This document shows, in pieces, positions 1 through 8,979 of a stretch of DNA of 64,000 nt. The stretch is from Chitinophaga deserti. GTDB lineage: Bacteria > Bacteroidota > Bacteroidia > Chitinophagales > Chitinophagaceae. The stretch covers positions 92,559 through 156,558 of the forward strand of contig NZ_QFFK01000013.1 in assembly GCF_003149455.1 (NCBI RefSeq), given 5' to 3'. Position 1 is the first letter of the stretch; the number at the start of each line of letters is the position of its first letter. The notes below the pieces were generated by a model. It was given only the letters and a program-made list of their open reading frames with translations, did no database searches and had not been told where the DNA came from. A program made the position numbers and the translations under genes.

Positions 1-931
1 GCGCACCGGGCCGGGTATCGTGGCCGTTTTTATCAGTATAGCTGCGGCCGAAAGCGCCGGGCATATTCATGGCGCTAAGTCCGTTGGCTTTGGTCCAGTT
101 CTGGGATACGCCAACCGTCATTTGCTCGTAGCTGCCATCAGTGTTTTTAACGAAGCCGTGTTGCGGGTAGATTTCCAGCCAGCCCCAGTGATCGTTGCGC
201 TGGGGGCCTTTGTCGTAGACCGGCTGGCCGGGGCGGAAGGTGAAGAAGTTTTTGATTTCGGGATCTTCGATATTATCGGGGTACGCCATGATGAGGGGCT
301 TCCCTTTCCATTGGAACCATAAGTCTTTATAGAGGCCTGGTTTGTAGAGGTCGTTGTAGATCTGGTTGATGGCGCTCAGGGTATGCTTGCTTGGGCCAAA
401 ACCCAGCATAAAAGCAATCTGTGGGGTACGAACACCATCTTTCCGGGCCTGACTGAACACTTCGCACAGCGCCATATAAGCGGGCTTCCATACGAGGTCG
501 CCATTGGTGCAGTCGAACATGATCATATCCACCCCGGCGTCTGCCAGCATTTCGGCATGTTTGCGGAGTACCCATTTATCGGAGTTGGTGTAGAAACCGA
601 AGAGGGGTTCGTTCCAGAAGTTCATGATATTGGCCGGCCATTTGGGGTGGCGGTAATTATGAATGGCATCCGGATATTTCTCTAAGAAAGCGGAGGTATT
701 GTGCGGCGCCAGTTTGTCCTGATGGTAATGCCATGTCCAGTAAAAGATGCCGACGAACTTATCTTTCTTTACCGGGCCGGCGGCAGCGCTAACGGGGAGC
801 TTACGGCCGAGGGCGTCCGTTGCGGGCAGCGTGGCGGAATAGTTTTCCGGAGATTCCTGCGCACGCAAAGGCTGCAGGAAAGACAAAAGCATACAGATAC
901 CGGCGGCCTGCCGGATAGCGGATATATACAT
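1..931 (-). CDS. Secreted GH71/GH99-like glycoside hydrolase, C-terminus cut by window edge
   Basis: About 310 residues of the N-terminal part are visible; the frame is open to the left edge, so the gene is partial here only because of the window. The start at 931 gives a signal peptide (hydrophobic IRQAAGICMLLSFLQP, then LRAQ) with likely cleavage before Glu. The mature part begins with VGIFYWTWHYHQDK, then FWNEPLFGFY, then ADAGVDMIMFDCTNGD, a pattern like the beta-strands of TIM-barrel GH71/GH99-type enzymes of Bacteroidota. That family call rests on my recognition of the pattern, not on an alignment. Role inferred: a periplasmic or secreted glycosidase. No neighbour tells the substrate. 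Confidence 0.6.
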   Translation of the reverse strand, partial: MYISAIRQAAGICMLLSFLQPLRAQESPENYSATLPATDALGRKLPVSAAAGPVKKDKFVGIFYWTWHYHQDKLAPHNTSAFLEKYPDAIHNYRHPKWPANIMNFWNEPLFGFYTNSDKWVLRKHAEMLADAGVDMIMFDCTNGDLVWKPAYMALCEVFSQARKDGVRTPQIAFMLGFGPSKHTLSAINQIYNDLYKPGLYKDLWFQWKGKPLIMAYPDNIEDPEIKNFFTFRPGQPVYDKGPQRNDHWGWLEIYPQHGFVKNTDGSYEQMTVGVSQNWTKANGLSAMNMPGAFGRSYTDKNGHDTRPGA

Positions 932-1439
932 ACAGTAAGAATAAGCGATAGTTGGTGCTGCCCCCTTAGCTAAAATGGCGCACTGATTTTCATACGTGGC
1001 AAAACTGTGAAATTTTCATGTCTGCTGTTCCGGATCGTGATGCTGCCCCTGCCATCATATTTCGCTGCGTATCAGTTCTTGCAGGCGCTGCAGGCTTCCT
1101 TAACTTTTCATATCATATCCGTTCATCTCTATTTTTCCACTCAACAAATCAATAATACTCGAATAAATTCGTCTCTGCAACCTGCTCCATCCTGCCCGCG
1201 CGTCCTGCACTGTCCTGCCGGTGTGCTGCAAACAGGCCATAGCCGGGGATTACATCCCTTCCGCAGGAAAATATTTTCCTGTAATTCTCATGTAATCAGG
1301 ATAAAAATAACAACAGCCATTGCACGAAACGGCAATGCCTAATCCCGGAAGGATGTAGTAACGGTGAGATTTAGCAGCAGATAAACAGTTGGGAACCAGA
1401 AATGGAAATGCTTAACAGGGATCCATACACGAAAGCAGC
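932..1439. other. Intergenic, no convincing gene
   Basis: About 500 bp between two minus-strand genes. The only open frame (1007-1342, plus) has no family signature and lies over a run of repeated CCTGC-like words at 1182-1235, so I do not call it. The stretch should hold the promoter of the GH71/99-like gene, but I found no clear TAnnTTTG box. Confidence 0.5.
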
Positions 1440-2051
1440 TTAAGGCTGCTTCACCGCTGCGGGCTTCATGGCGCCTGGGTGGAATGGCAGATACGATGAG
1501 GAAGGGTCTGCTCCGGGTGCGTGCAATATCAGTCCGGTACAGAACATTTTCTGGTTTACTTCGAAAGAGATGCCTTCGGGTGCGGTGAGTACCCGCACGG
1601 TGTCTGTCCCTTCGGGATACCAGGCGGTTTGCGTAAGTGTAAAGTTGCGGGCCAGATCGGCCAGTGGGGAACCGGGACCTGCTTTGCCGGAGGTACGGTA
1701 GCCGGGGAGTGTGGTGCGGAACATGCGGATACGGGAGGTGTCATCTACCCCCATATTGCGTTCGGTAAAAAGTGCGGTTTCATACCCGTTTGTTTTCCAG
1801 ATGGCGAGTGCTTTGCCCATGGCGGCATCTCCACTGTCGGGCCGTCCCATGCGGGAGAGCTGGGGGCCTGCATCCGCTCCCAGTACAAACATACCGGCAG
1901 ACTTCCCGGGGGTTACCAGGCTATCGGGCGGAACGGTATCTGTTACGGGAGCTTCCGGCGGAGGTACCGCATCGGAATTACTGGTACGGGGGCCTGCATG
2001 GCAGGCGGCCAGCAGCATGGCCGGGACGAGGAATGGCAGCAGGTTTTTCAT
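1440..2051 (-). CDS. Hypothetical lipoprotein
   Basis: A 203-residue protein with a clear lipoprotein signal: positively charged start, hydrophobic core, lipobox LLAAC with Cys17 as the lipidated residue. A Pro/Ser/Thr-rich linker (residues about 24-50) follows, then a domain starting near GMFVLGADAGPQL. That start recalls proteins in which a GxxxLG motif introduces small periplasmic repeat domains, but I do not recognise the family. Expected in the periplasm, anchored to a membrane. It lies 13 bp downstream of the next minus-strand gene (2079-2426), so the two may be co-transcribed. Confidence 0.7.
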   Translation of the reverse strand: MKNLLPFLVPAMLLAACHAGPRTSNSDAVPPPEAPVTDTVPPDSLVTPGKSAGMFVLGADAGPQLSRMGRPDSGDAAMGKALAIWKTNGYETALFTERNMGVDDTSRIRMFRTTLPGYRTSGKAGPGSPLADLARNFTLTQTAWYPEGTDTVRVLTAPEGISFEVNQKMFCTGLILHAPGADPSSSYLPFHPGAMKPAAVKQP

Positions 2052-2078
2052 GTACAGTTTGCAGCAAGAACCCTGCCA

Positions 2079-2426
2079 TCAGCATAAATGGAATTGCTTC
2101 TTCTTAAAGTCAATCACAGCAGGTCCATCTGAGCAGCCTCCAACCTCTTTCGCATGTGCGTCAGCCGGGCCCCGCCCGATGATCCACTTGCCTGTGGGTT
2201 TGTGCTTCATAATGATCCCAGAATCAATCACCTCCCCCTTCTTGCCAGACAGTGTACCAGCGGCATGAATCACCCGAATTGAATCGCCATGGATCACCAC
2301 AGTTACATGCTGGCCCTTTGCCCGCTTATCCCATTCGGCATACACCACATCATAGGTATACCGTCCGTCTGGCGGATGATTCTCCTGCGGCAGGGCAAGC
2401 ATTAACAGGGAGAATAGAAAATGCAT
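2079..2426 (-). CDS. Hypothetical small secreted protein
   Basis: 115 residues from the ATG at 2426. An upstream TTG (2453) would extend the frame, but the ATG is preceded at 8 nt by an AGGAAAG ribosome-binding site and starts directly into a signal peptide (HFLFSLLMLALPQ). The mature part is short, basic and Gly-rich, with a Cys near the end (GGCSDGP) and a terminal Cys that could form a disulfide. No family recognised. It sits just upstream of the lipoprotein at 1440-2051 in the same direction, suggesting a two-gene unit. Confidence 0.6.
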   Translation of the reverse strand: MHFLFSLLMLALPQENHPPDGRYTYDVVYAEWDKRAKGQHVTVVIHGDSIRVIHAAGTLSGKKGEVIDSGIIMKHKPTGKWIIGRGPADAHAKEVGGCSDGPAVIDFKKKQFHLC

Positions 2427-2600
2427 AGGGATGTCTTTCCTATGAAAATACAATAAGCTCCGGAATCAATCTCCCCATACATACATTTCAGCCATCGATT
2501 TAACCGTTCCATTCGATTGATGCCCCTTCAAAAAGGTAGCTTCAGACATATAAAACGCTGTTTGAGGCCGGGGGCACTGGTGGCAACCGGGCATACCAGA

Positions 2601-2608
2601 TAGCTTTG
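2601..2608 (+). promoter_or_regulatory. -7 promoter box (TAGCTTTG)
   Basis: Perfect match to the Bacteroidota -7 consensus TAnnTTTG, 25 bp ahead of the ZU5 lipoprotein start at 2634. No TTG -33 element at the usual distance, so only half of the promoter is supported. Confidence 0.4.
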
Positions 2609-2633
2609 CACCTGAAACCAATAATTACCCCCT

Positions 2634-4019
2634 ATGATCCGCCATGCTTTGTGGGCTTTAGCCCTGTTGACCGTTGTTTCCTGCTCCAAAAAACCGAAAG
2701 TGGAACAACCCGGCCCTTCCCTGCCGCCCCCTACCGGTAAACCGTTCACTACCGCCAAAGGCGCAGTAGCCGGTACCGTTGCCACCGCCGTGATCGGTGC
2801 TGCGGGTGGACAGCTTCAATCAACCGACGGACAAGTCCGTATCCAGGTCCCCGCCGGCGCCGTAGCCGGAGACCAGAACTTCAGTATCCAGGCAGTATCA
2901 AATACCCTGCGGCCCGACAGGCCCCTGGTTGCCTACCGCCTCCTCCCCGAAAACGTGACCTTTACCAAGCCGGTGAATGTTACCATTGCCTACGAGCCCT
3001 CCGCCCTTACAGCAGGCAGCGAAGAGATGCTCATGCTGGCCTGGCAAACGGCAGACGGCACCTGGCGCCCTCTCCCCACTTCGCTCAACAAAACTGCGCA
3101 TACCGTAACCGCGCCGGTAACGCACTTCTGCGACCTCGCTTTCTACGAACAGTTCGAGCTGTTTGCGGCTAAAACCGAGATCAGGGCCGGACAGGAAGTA
3201 GCGCTCCGCTGTGGTGTGCAGGAGATCAACCTGAACCAGGATTCCCTGCTGGCACCTATCGAGCATAAGGTAGATGATGCCACTTTTGGCCGTACCGTGG
3301 TCAGCAATTACTCCATGATACACGACAAGTATGTAACCCGCGCCACCGGCTGGAAAGTACTCAGCGGCCCGGGAACGGTTACCGCCCAGAAGAACCCTTT
3401 CGGTATCGAGGGGAATGCCGTGTACAAAGCGCCCGCCACCGTAACCGGTGTTACCACCGCCATCGTGGAAGTAACGCTGGAAGGCCTCATCGGACTGAAA
3501 GACCCCAATTCCCCCAACGGCATCCGTAAACCGGAAAAGCTTGTACTCCGCCAGCCCATTCAGCTGGTACCGGAAGCTGCTGCCACTTTTATGAAAATTG
3601 AAATAGACGGGGAAGTAATCATGATCGCTCCCCAACAGGCCATGTTTGCCAACTATGATAACGATCTGGCACTCTTTGATGTGGAAGCGCCTAACAACTT
3701 CAACTGCCAGGTATCGCTTACAAATCCCAAAATCGGGACATGGCCCTGTGGTCCGCAGAACGGAGCAGTCACCGAAGCTTACGTGACTTTACAAAAGAGC
3801 ACTAACGATTTCATGGCTTCCATGTTCTGTGAAGAAGTGGGCGGGCAGCCGGTTTCGAAACATTCTGCCGGAAAACTCATCATTTCCAAAGTAGGCAATG
3901 CCAATGAGCCGATTGAAGGTGTTTTCACCGGCACCCTCTATAAAAGTAGAAGCGTAGTGGGCTGCGACTATGAGACCCATTCCGTAAAAATAACCTTCCG
4001 CTTCCTGCGGTTTGTCTGA
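2634..4019 (+). CDS. ZU5-domain lipoprotein
   Basis: 461 residues. Lipobox TVVSC places lipidation at Cys17. A Pro-rich linker (25-40) leads into a ZU5-like beta domain at about 55-150, seen as GGQLQSTDGQVRIQVPAGAV followed by the strand pattern LLPENVTFTKPVNVTIAYEP and HFCDLAFYEQF. The rest (about 165-461) is an unrecognised beta-rich region with several Cys residues near the end. ZU5 domains in bacteria occur in surface or periplasmic proteins and probably mediate protein contact; no enzymatic role is visible. Monocistronic: a strong terminator follows at 4045-4073. Confidence 0.75.
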   Translation: MIRHALWALALLTVVSCSKKPKVEQPGPSLPPPTGKPFTTAKGAVAGTVATAVIGAAGGQLQSTDGQVRIQVPAGAVAGDQNFSIQAVSNTLRPDRPLVAYRLLPENVTFTKPVNVTIAYEPSALTAGSEEMLMLAWQTADGTWRPLPTSLNKTAHTVTAPVTHFCDLAFYEQFELFAAKTEIRAGQEVALRCGVQEINLNQDSLLAPIEHKVDDATFGRTVVSNYSMIHDKYVTRATGWKVLSGPGTVTAQKNPFGIEGNAVYKAPATVTGVTTAIVEVTLEGLIGLKDPNSPNGIRKPEKLVLRQPIQLVPEAAATFMKIEIDGEVIMIAPQQAMFANYDNDLALFDVEAPNNFNCQVSLTNPKIGTWPCGPQNGAVTEAYVTLQKSTNDFMASMFCEEVGGQPVSKHSAGKLIISKVGNANEPIEGVFTGTLYKSRSVVGCDYETHSVKITFRFLRFV

Positions 4020-4044
4020 TACCAGTTTACCTACACTGTAAGGC

Positions 4045-4073
4045 AACGGCCCCCATTGCGGGGGCCGTTTTCC
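4045..4073 (+). terminator. Intrinsic terminator after ZU5 lipoprotein
   Basis: Perfect 10-bp stem (AACGGCCCCC with GGGGGCCGTT), 5-nt loop, then TTTTCC. Ends the 2634-4019 transcript. Confidence 0.85.
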
Positions 4074-4088
4074 GTTTGTGTAATACCC

Positions 4089-4096
4089 TATATTTG
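4089..4096 (+). promoter_or_regulatory. -7 promoter box (TATATTTG)
   Basis: Perfect TAnnTTTG box between the terminator and the methyltransferase start at 4120, leaving a 5' leader of roughly 17 nt. The -33 element is not clear. Confidence 0.5.
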
Positions 4097-4119
4097 CCCC
4101 ATACCGAAACGCTGACGCC

Positions 4120-4857
4120 ATGCAACAAAACAAATACGACGACCCGGAATTCTTCCTTCAGTACAGCCGGATGCCACGCTCCACACAGGGCCTGAACGCG
4201 GCAGGCGAATGGTCTGTCCTGAGAAAAATGCTGCCGCCGCTGGAAGGGAAAACCGTGCTCGACCTGGGCTGCGGTTTCGGATGGCATTGCCGCTACGCAC
4301 GCGAGCAGGGTGCAGCGCAGGTAACCGGGATAGATATTTCAGAAAAGATGCTGGAACAGGCGCGGCAGGCTACCAGCGACGAGGCCATCACTTACCGCCG
4401 CCTCGCCATAGAAGACATCGATTACCCCGCAGGTTCGTTTGACGTAGTGCTCAGTTCCCTTGCCCTGCATTACGTAGCACCCTATGCCGATGTATGCCGT
4501 AAGGTTTTCAGCTGCCTGCAGCCCGGCGGATCGTTCGTGCTCTCTACCGAGCATCCCATTTTTACCGCCCTTCCGCAGCAGGACTGGTACACCGATGCAG
4601 CCGGTAAACGCCTTCACTGGCCGGTGGATCGTTACCAGGACCAGGGCCTCCGCCATACTACCTTCCTAGGCCATACCGTGGCTAAATATCACCGTACACT
4701 GGAAGCGCTGCTTAACGGTTTACTCGAAGCCGGGTTCCAACTGCAATCCGTTGCCGAGCCGCAGCCTACGGCAGAAATCCTCGCCGCATATCCTGAGATG
4801 CAGGACGAAACCCGCCGCCCCATTTTCCTCCTTGTTGCAGCTTTAAAACCCTTCTAA
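4120..4857 (+). CDS. Class I SAM-dependent methyltransferase
   Basis: 245 residues. Rossmann motif I is VLDLGCGFG at 46-54 (SAM glycine-rich loop), with the acidic ribose-binding position in VTGIDISEKM and motif IV in FDVVLSSLALHYV. The C-terminal half (FSCLQPGGSFVLSTEHPIF, then a Trp/Tyr-rich cap) matches the small Methyltransf_11/25 type found widely in bacteria. The substrate cannot be told. It stands alone, with its own -7 box upstream and about 100 bp before the next gene. Confidence 0.85.
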   Translation: MQQNKYDDPEFFLQYSRMPRSTQGLNAAGEWSVLRKMLPPLEGKTVLDLGCGFGWHCRYAREQGAAQVTGIDISEKMLEQARQATSDEAITYRRLAIEDIDYPAGSFDVVLSSLALHYVAPYADVCRKVFSCLQPGGSFVLSTEHPIFTALPQQDWYTDAAGKRLHWPVDRYQDQGLRHTTFLGHTVAKYHRTLEALLNGLLEAGFQLQSVAEPQPTAEILAAYPEMQDETRRPIFLLVAALKPF

Positions 4858-4936
4858 GCAGGTAACGGTTGATGCAGTTGGTCAAAGCACAGGTGCGGAT
4901 GGTCAATCGGAGGGGCTATAACATACGGGGAGCGGG

Positions 4937-4944
4937 TAAGTTTG
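4937..4944 (+). promoter_or_regulatory. -7 promoter box (TAAGTTTG)
   Basis: Perfect TAnnTTTG box 16 bp before the acyltransferase start at 4961; probable promoter of the acyltransferase-LytS-LytTR operon. No matching -33 TTG seen. Confidence 0.45.
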
Positions 4945-4960
4945 TAGCAAATCCTGCCGT

Positions 4961-6148
4961 ATGGAAACATTTAAACGCCAAAGTTACCTCGACTGGCTCC
5001 GCGTTGCCGCTATTGCCGGAGTGCTCCTTTACCATGCCGCCCGGCCTTTTATGGTCGATGATCCCTGGCATATCAACAATGCCGCGGGCAGTGAGGTACT
5101 GTCGGAGTTCGCTTTCTGGCTGAGCCGCTTCCGCATGCATCTGCTGTTCTTTATCTCCGGGGCGGTAACCTGGTTTATGATGCGGCGGCGTACGGCAGGA
5201 CAGTTTGTGGGATTGCGGTTACGCAGGCTGTTTATTCCGCTGGCGGCAGGCATGTTCCTCATTGTACCGCCGCAGGTGTATATGGAGCGGGTGGCGCAGG
5301 GGTTTACGGGAAACTTCCTTGATTTTTACGGATCGGTGCTGCGGTTTGAGCCATACCCTGCGGGGAATTTCAGCTGGCATCACCTCTGGTTCATCGCTTA
5401 CCTGTTCCTGTACGATCTGCTGCTGGCGCCCTTCTTTGCCTGGGCCGTATCCCCCAAAGGAAAAGCCTTCGCGGAAAAGCTCCGCTGGCTGGCAAAAGGG
5501 TACCGGGTGTACTGGCTTATTGTACCTTCTGTTATTTGGTTCTCTGCCATGGTATTGCCTTACCCTTCCACCAACGATCTCATCCACGATTATTGCTATT
5601 TCTTGTACTGGATGCTGTTTGTGATTGCAGGGTTCATCTGTATGATGCAGCCTGCACTCATGGAAAGCCTGGAGCGGAACCGCAGGGTTTCACTTACCAT
5701 GGCCTTTATCCTGCTGCTGGGCATCAATTATCTGCGGTGGAACGATATTGAACTGGAAAACTGGCTGCCCGACTGGCAAACCAACCCCGTTACTTACCTG
5801 TACCTGGCGCGGTGGCCCCTGCTGTCGTGGATGTGGGTGCTGGCGATAACGGGTTATGGGAAACGGTACCTCTCCGCCCTGCGGCCCGTGCCGGATTATG
5901 TGAACCAGTCGGTTTACCCGTTCTACATCCTGCACCAGACCATCATCGTCATCATCGCCTATTACGTGGTAAAAACCGATGATACCATCGGCATGAAATA
6001 TATCTTCGTCACCATCACCTCCCTGCTGGCATCGGTGCTCATCATTCACCTGTTCATAAGGCCGTTTGCCTGGGTGCGCTTCCTCATGGGAATGAAGGTG
6101 ACGAAGCGGCAGGTAAAAGAGCCTGTAGCGCAGCCGCAGATGTCCTGA
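4961..6148 (+). CDS. Acyltransferase family 3 membrane protein (MdoC/OpgC-like)
   Basis: 395 residues with about ten hydrophobic segments. The N-terminus YLDWLRVAAIAGVLLYHAAR carries the conserved Arg and His of acyltransferase-3 (PF01757) proteins, which move acyl groups onto sugars or other envelope molecules at the inner membrane. Overall layout resembles glucan biosynthesis protein C. The late motif VNQSVYPFYILHQTIIVI is also typical. It is the first gene of a probable three-gene operon (22 bp to LytS), a pairing that suggests envelope modification under two-component control (inference). Confidence 0.85.
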   Translation: METFKRQSYLDWLRVAAIAGVLLYHAARPFMVDDPWHINNAAGSEVLSEFAFWLSRFRMHLLFFISGAVTWFMMRRRTAGQFVGLRLRRLFIPLAAGMFLIVPPQVYMERVAQGFTGNFLDFYGSVLRFEPYPAGNFSWHHLWFIAYLFLYDLLLAPFFAWAVSPKGKAFAEKLRWLAKGYRVYWLIVPSVIWFSAMVLPYPSTNDLIHDYCYFLYWMLFVIAGFICMMQPALMESLERNRRVSLTMAFILLLGINYLRWNDIELENWLPDWQTNPVTYLYLARWPLLSWMWVLAITGYGKRYLSALRPVPDYVNQSVYPFYILHQTIIVIIAYYVVKTDDTIGMKYIFVTITSLLASVLIIHLFIRPFAWVRFLMGMKVTKRQVKEPVAQPQMS

Positions 6149-6169
6149 AATTGATTTAAATTGAATGAT

Positions 6170-7180
6170 ATGAAAGGCAGATACTGGAAATGGTTCTTCC
6201 CTCCCCTGTACGGACTTTGCATCTACGCCAGCATGCGGCTGGTGAACGATGTGATCTCCGAATCCCGCTTCTGGGAGCGGCACTGGAGTATCAATGCCAT
6301 AGAGATAGGTACCTGTCTTACCCTCAACTACTTCTATTTTTACGTATTGGGCCGCCTGCTGCAGAAGCACCTCCGCTCCGGCCGCAGCGCACCGCTGAAA
6401 GAAATGGCGGAAGCCTTTCTCTATATAGAACTGATTTCGTCGGTAACGCTGATTCCCATGGCGGCGCTTACGGATGATGGCTGCCAGTGGTATGATGTGA
6501 TTAATATCTACCTGATCCCCGCATTGTATTTGTTATTGTATTATGCCATAGCCCGTGGCAATGCATGGGTGCGCAGGAGTTATGAGCAGCAGCTGCTGAT
6601 AGAGCAGATCAATAACGACCGGTTGCAGACGGAGTTACGTTTCCTCAAAGCGCAATACCATCCGCATTTCCTGTTCAATGCCCTTAACACCGTGTACTTC
6701 CAGATGGATGATGATGTGCCGCAGGCCAAGCATACCATTACCGCCCTATCCGACCTGCTCCGCTACCAGCTGTACGACCGCCAGCAAACCGTACCGGTAA
6801 GCCGTGAACTGCAGCACCTCGAAGCCTACATCGGCCTGCAACGCGAAAGGATGAACGAGCACCTGCGCCTTAATGTACACTTCGATCCGCAGCTGGATGC
6901 ACAACACATCTACCCGCTACTCCTGCTGCCACTGGTCGAAAACGCATTCAAATACGCAGGCGGAGATTACTGGATAGATATCAAAGCTGCACTGGAAGGC
7001 AATGCCATCCGCTTTACCGCAGCCAATGCCAAACCTGCTATTGCCACTACCGGGAAGGAAGGCGGCATCGGACTGGAGAACCTCCGCAGGCGGCTGGAGC
7101 TGCTTTATCCGGGCAGGCACAGTCTGGCCATAGATAACCAGCCGGATCATTTTACCGTGACTTTAAAAATCGAATTATGA
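6170..7180 (+). CDS. LytS/YehU-type sensor histidine kinase
   Basis: 336 residues from the ATG at 6170 (a TTG at 6161 is in frame but unlikely). Four membrane segments lie in the first 130 residues. The His_kinase domain has YHPHFLFNALNT with the likely phospho-acceptor His166, and the N-box LLPLVENAFKY with Asn258 for ATP binding; a glycine box GGIGLENLRRRLELLYPG follows. The short loops outside the membrane suggest it senses an envelope or membrane signal. Its last codons overlap the response regulator by 4 bp (ATGA), so the two are translationally coupled. Confidence 0.9.
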   Translation: MKGRYWKWFFPPLYGLCIYASMRLVNDVISESRFWERHWSINAIEIGTCLTLNYFYFYVLGRLLQKHLRSGRSAPLKEMAEAFLYIELISSVTLIPMAALTDDGCQWYDVINIYLIPALYLLLYYAIARGNAWVRRSYEQQLLIEQINNDRLQTELRFLKAQYHPHFLFNALNTVYFQMDDDVPQAKHTITALSDLLRYQLYDRQQTVPVSRELQHLEAYIGLQRERMNEHLRLNVHFDPQLDAQHIYPLLLLPLVENAFKYAGGDYWIDIKAALEGNAIRFTAANAKPAIATTGKEGGIGLENLRRRLELLYPGRHSLAIDNQPDHFTVTLKIEL

Positions 7181-7881
7181 AGATACGCTGCGCTATTACC
7201 GACGATGAACCGCAGGCCCGTAAAGGCCTGAAAGGTTATGTGGAGCAGATCCCTTTCCTGGAGCTGGCCGGCGTATGTGAAGATGCCGTGGCGCTCAATG
7301 AGCTGCTGCGAACACAGGAAATAGACCTTCTTTTCCTCGACATCGAAATGCCGTATATCAGCGGCATCGATCTGCTGAAAAGCTTGCCCCGCCCGCCCAA
7401 AGTGATCTTCACTACGGCCTTCGAACAATATGCCCTGAAAGGCTTTGAGCTGGAAGCGGTGGATTACCTGCTGAAGCCCATCCCTTTCGACCGGTTCCTG
7501 AAAGCCGTGAACCGCGCGCATGATCTGCTGGCATCACAACCACAATCAACCGTACCCGATCATCTCTTCATCCGTACCGATGAGAAGCTGGTACGCATTG
7601 AATGGGCTGATATTCTATATGTGGAAGGAATGGAAAACTATGTGCGTATCCATACCACGCAAGGCACGCATATCACCCATGCCACTCTCAAATCAGTACT
7701 GGATCATCTCCCCGATCCTCCATTCCTGCAGACCCATAAATCCTATATCGTGAACTCCGCGAAGATCACCGGCATTGAAGGCAATGTAATTGAGCTGGGA
7801 AAGGTACAGGTGCCGCTTTCCCGCACGTTGAAGGAGGCCGTACTGGAGCGGCTCCTGCGCGACAGGTTACTGAAGAAATAA
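7177..7881 (+). CDS. LytTR-family response regulator
   Basis: 234 residues. Receiver domain 1-115: acidic pair Asp9/Asp10, phospho-acceptor Asp55 in LFLDIEMP, Thr in IFTTA, and Lys99 in DYLLKP. The LytTR DNA-binding domain covers about 130-232 (IRTDEKLVRIEWADILYVEG, then LQTHKSYIVN). Phosphorylated by the LytS kinase whose gene it overlaps; likely targets include its own operon with the acyltransferase (inference). LytTR proteins bind paired direct repeats, but none is evident upstream of 4961. Confidence 0.92.
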   Translation: MKIRCAITDDEPQARKGLKGYVEQIPFLELAGVCEDAVALNELLRTQEIDLLFLDIEMPYISGIDLLKSLPRPPKVIFTTAFEQYALKGFELEAVDYLLKPIPFDRFLKAVNRAHDLLASQPQSTVPDHLFIRTDEKLVRIEWADILYVEGMENYVRIHTTQGTHITHATLKSVLDHLPDPPFLQTHKSYIVNSAKITGIEGNVIELGKVQVPLSRTLKEAVLERLLRDRLLKK

Positions 7882-8073
7882 TACTAACGTCACCAATTCC
7901 CTTGAATTTCTTACAATTACTCCTTCATTAACTCTTTCAGCTACCACACTATAGCCCACAATCCCGCATTCATTGTACTTCCTGACGTTGCATAAGCTCT
8001 CCTTTTTCGATCCCTTTCCTGAAGGTGAATTAATGGGAAAAAGACTGTAATTTGAAAGCTCAAACCCTTATTC

Positions 8074-8883
8074 ATGAGTGAACCCATTGCTACCGGCAGG
8101 GCACGTATGCCCGAAGGCACCGCACCCGTACTCGACCGCAGAACCGTTGAAGCCGACAACCACAACCTGCTGCCCCTGCTGCAACCCGGCATGCGCGTAC
8201 TGGATGCAGGATGCGGTACCGGTGCCATTACATCCGGTATTGCGGCACGCGTAGCGCCCGGAGGCTCCGTAACGGGTATTGATACAGGAGAAGCCCTCAT
8301 CACCCAGGCGCAGCATAACTTTGCCGGAGTGCAGGGTTTACAGTTTGAAGTAGCCGATATCCATACCTACGCGCCCGCAGAAAAGTTTGACCTCATCACT
8401 TCTGCCCGGGTGCTGCAATGGCTCCCTGATCCCCTGCAAACCCTCCGCAGCATGAAGGCCCTCCTTCGCCCCGGAGGGATGATTGCCATTCTCGATTACA
8501 ACCATGAAAAGATAACCTGGGACCCTGCCCCTCCGACATCCATGCGCCGCTTCTACGATGCCTTCCTGCAATGGCGGACCGATGCCGGGTTCGATAACCG
8601 TATAGCCGATCGGTTGCTGCACCTCTTTCGTGAAACCGGTCTCACCCACATCACCACCCAGGCCTGCCATGAAACTTCCACCACCGGTACACCCGACTGG
8701 GAAGCCACCGCCGGCATCTGGACCAAAGTAGCCGCCTCCCGCGGGGTACAGCTGGTAAATGACGGATACATCACTGAAGCGGAGCGCCTTGCGGCTATGG
8801 AAGATTATAATGCGTGGGTTGCTAATACAGGGCAAACTATGCAGCTATATTTACTGGCTGTAAGTGGGAGGAATGTGGAATAA
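8074..8883 (+). CDS. Class I SAM-dependent methyltransferase (UbiE-like)
   Basis: 269 residues. Motif I is RVLDAGCGTG at 41-50; the acidic residue of motif II is in VTGIDTGEALI, and motif post-I is FEVADIHTY. A second conserved block, SMKALLRPGGMIAILDYNHE, matches ubiquinone/menaquinone methyltransferase relatives, yet Chitinophagaceae menaquinone genes are not nearby and the C-terminal cap (Trp/His-rich) differs, so the substrate is open. A separate gene, 192 bp after the response regulator and convergent with the next gene. Confidence 0.8.
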   Translation: MSEPIATGRARMPEGTAPVLDRRTVEADNHNLLPLLQPGMRVLDAGCGTGAITSGIAARVAPGGSVTGIDTGEALITQAQHNFAGVQGLQFEVADIHTYAPAEKFDLITSARVLQWLPDPLQTLRSMKALLRPGGMIAILDYNHEKITWDPAPPTSMRRFYDAFLQWRTDAGFDNRIADRLLHLFRETGLTHITTQACHETSTTGTPDWEATAGIWTKVAASRGVQLVNDGYITEAERLAAMEDYNAWVANTGQTMQLYLLAVSGRNVE

Positions 8884-8929
8884 ATACAGCAGGATATTGG
8901 CGTGCTATTTCTGATGGGAGAGTTCATAT

Positions 8930-8953
8930 GAAAAAGCCTCTCCCTGGGAGGCT
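8930..8953 (-). terminator. Intrinsic terminator of the HTH/lectin gene
   Basis: Stem AGCCTC/GAGGCT (8935-8940 with 8948-8953); on the minus strand it is followed by TTTTT (8930-8934). Ends the gene at 8980-10239. Confidence 0.65.
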
Positions 8954-8979
8954 GACCTTGCGGGTAGCATGGCGAAAAG

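Noticed and set aside
1007..1342. 111-codon plus-strand frame in the first intergenic region
   Set aside because: No signal, no family, and low-complexity words; not supported as a gene.
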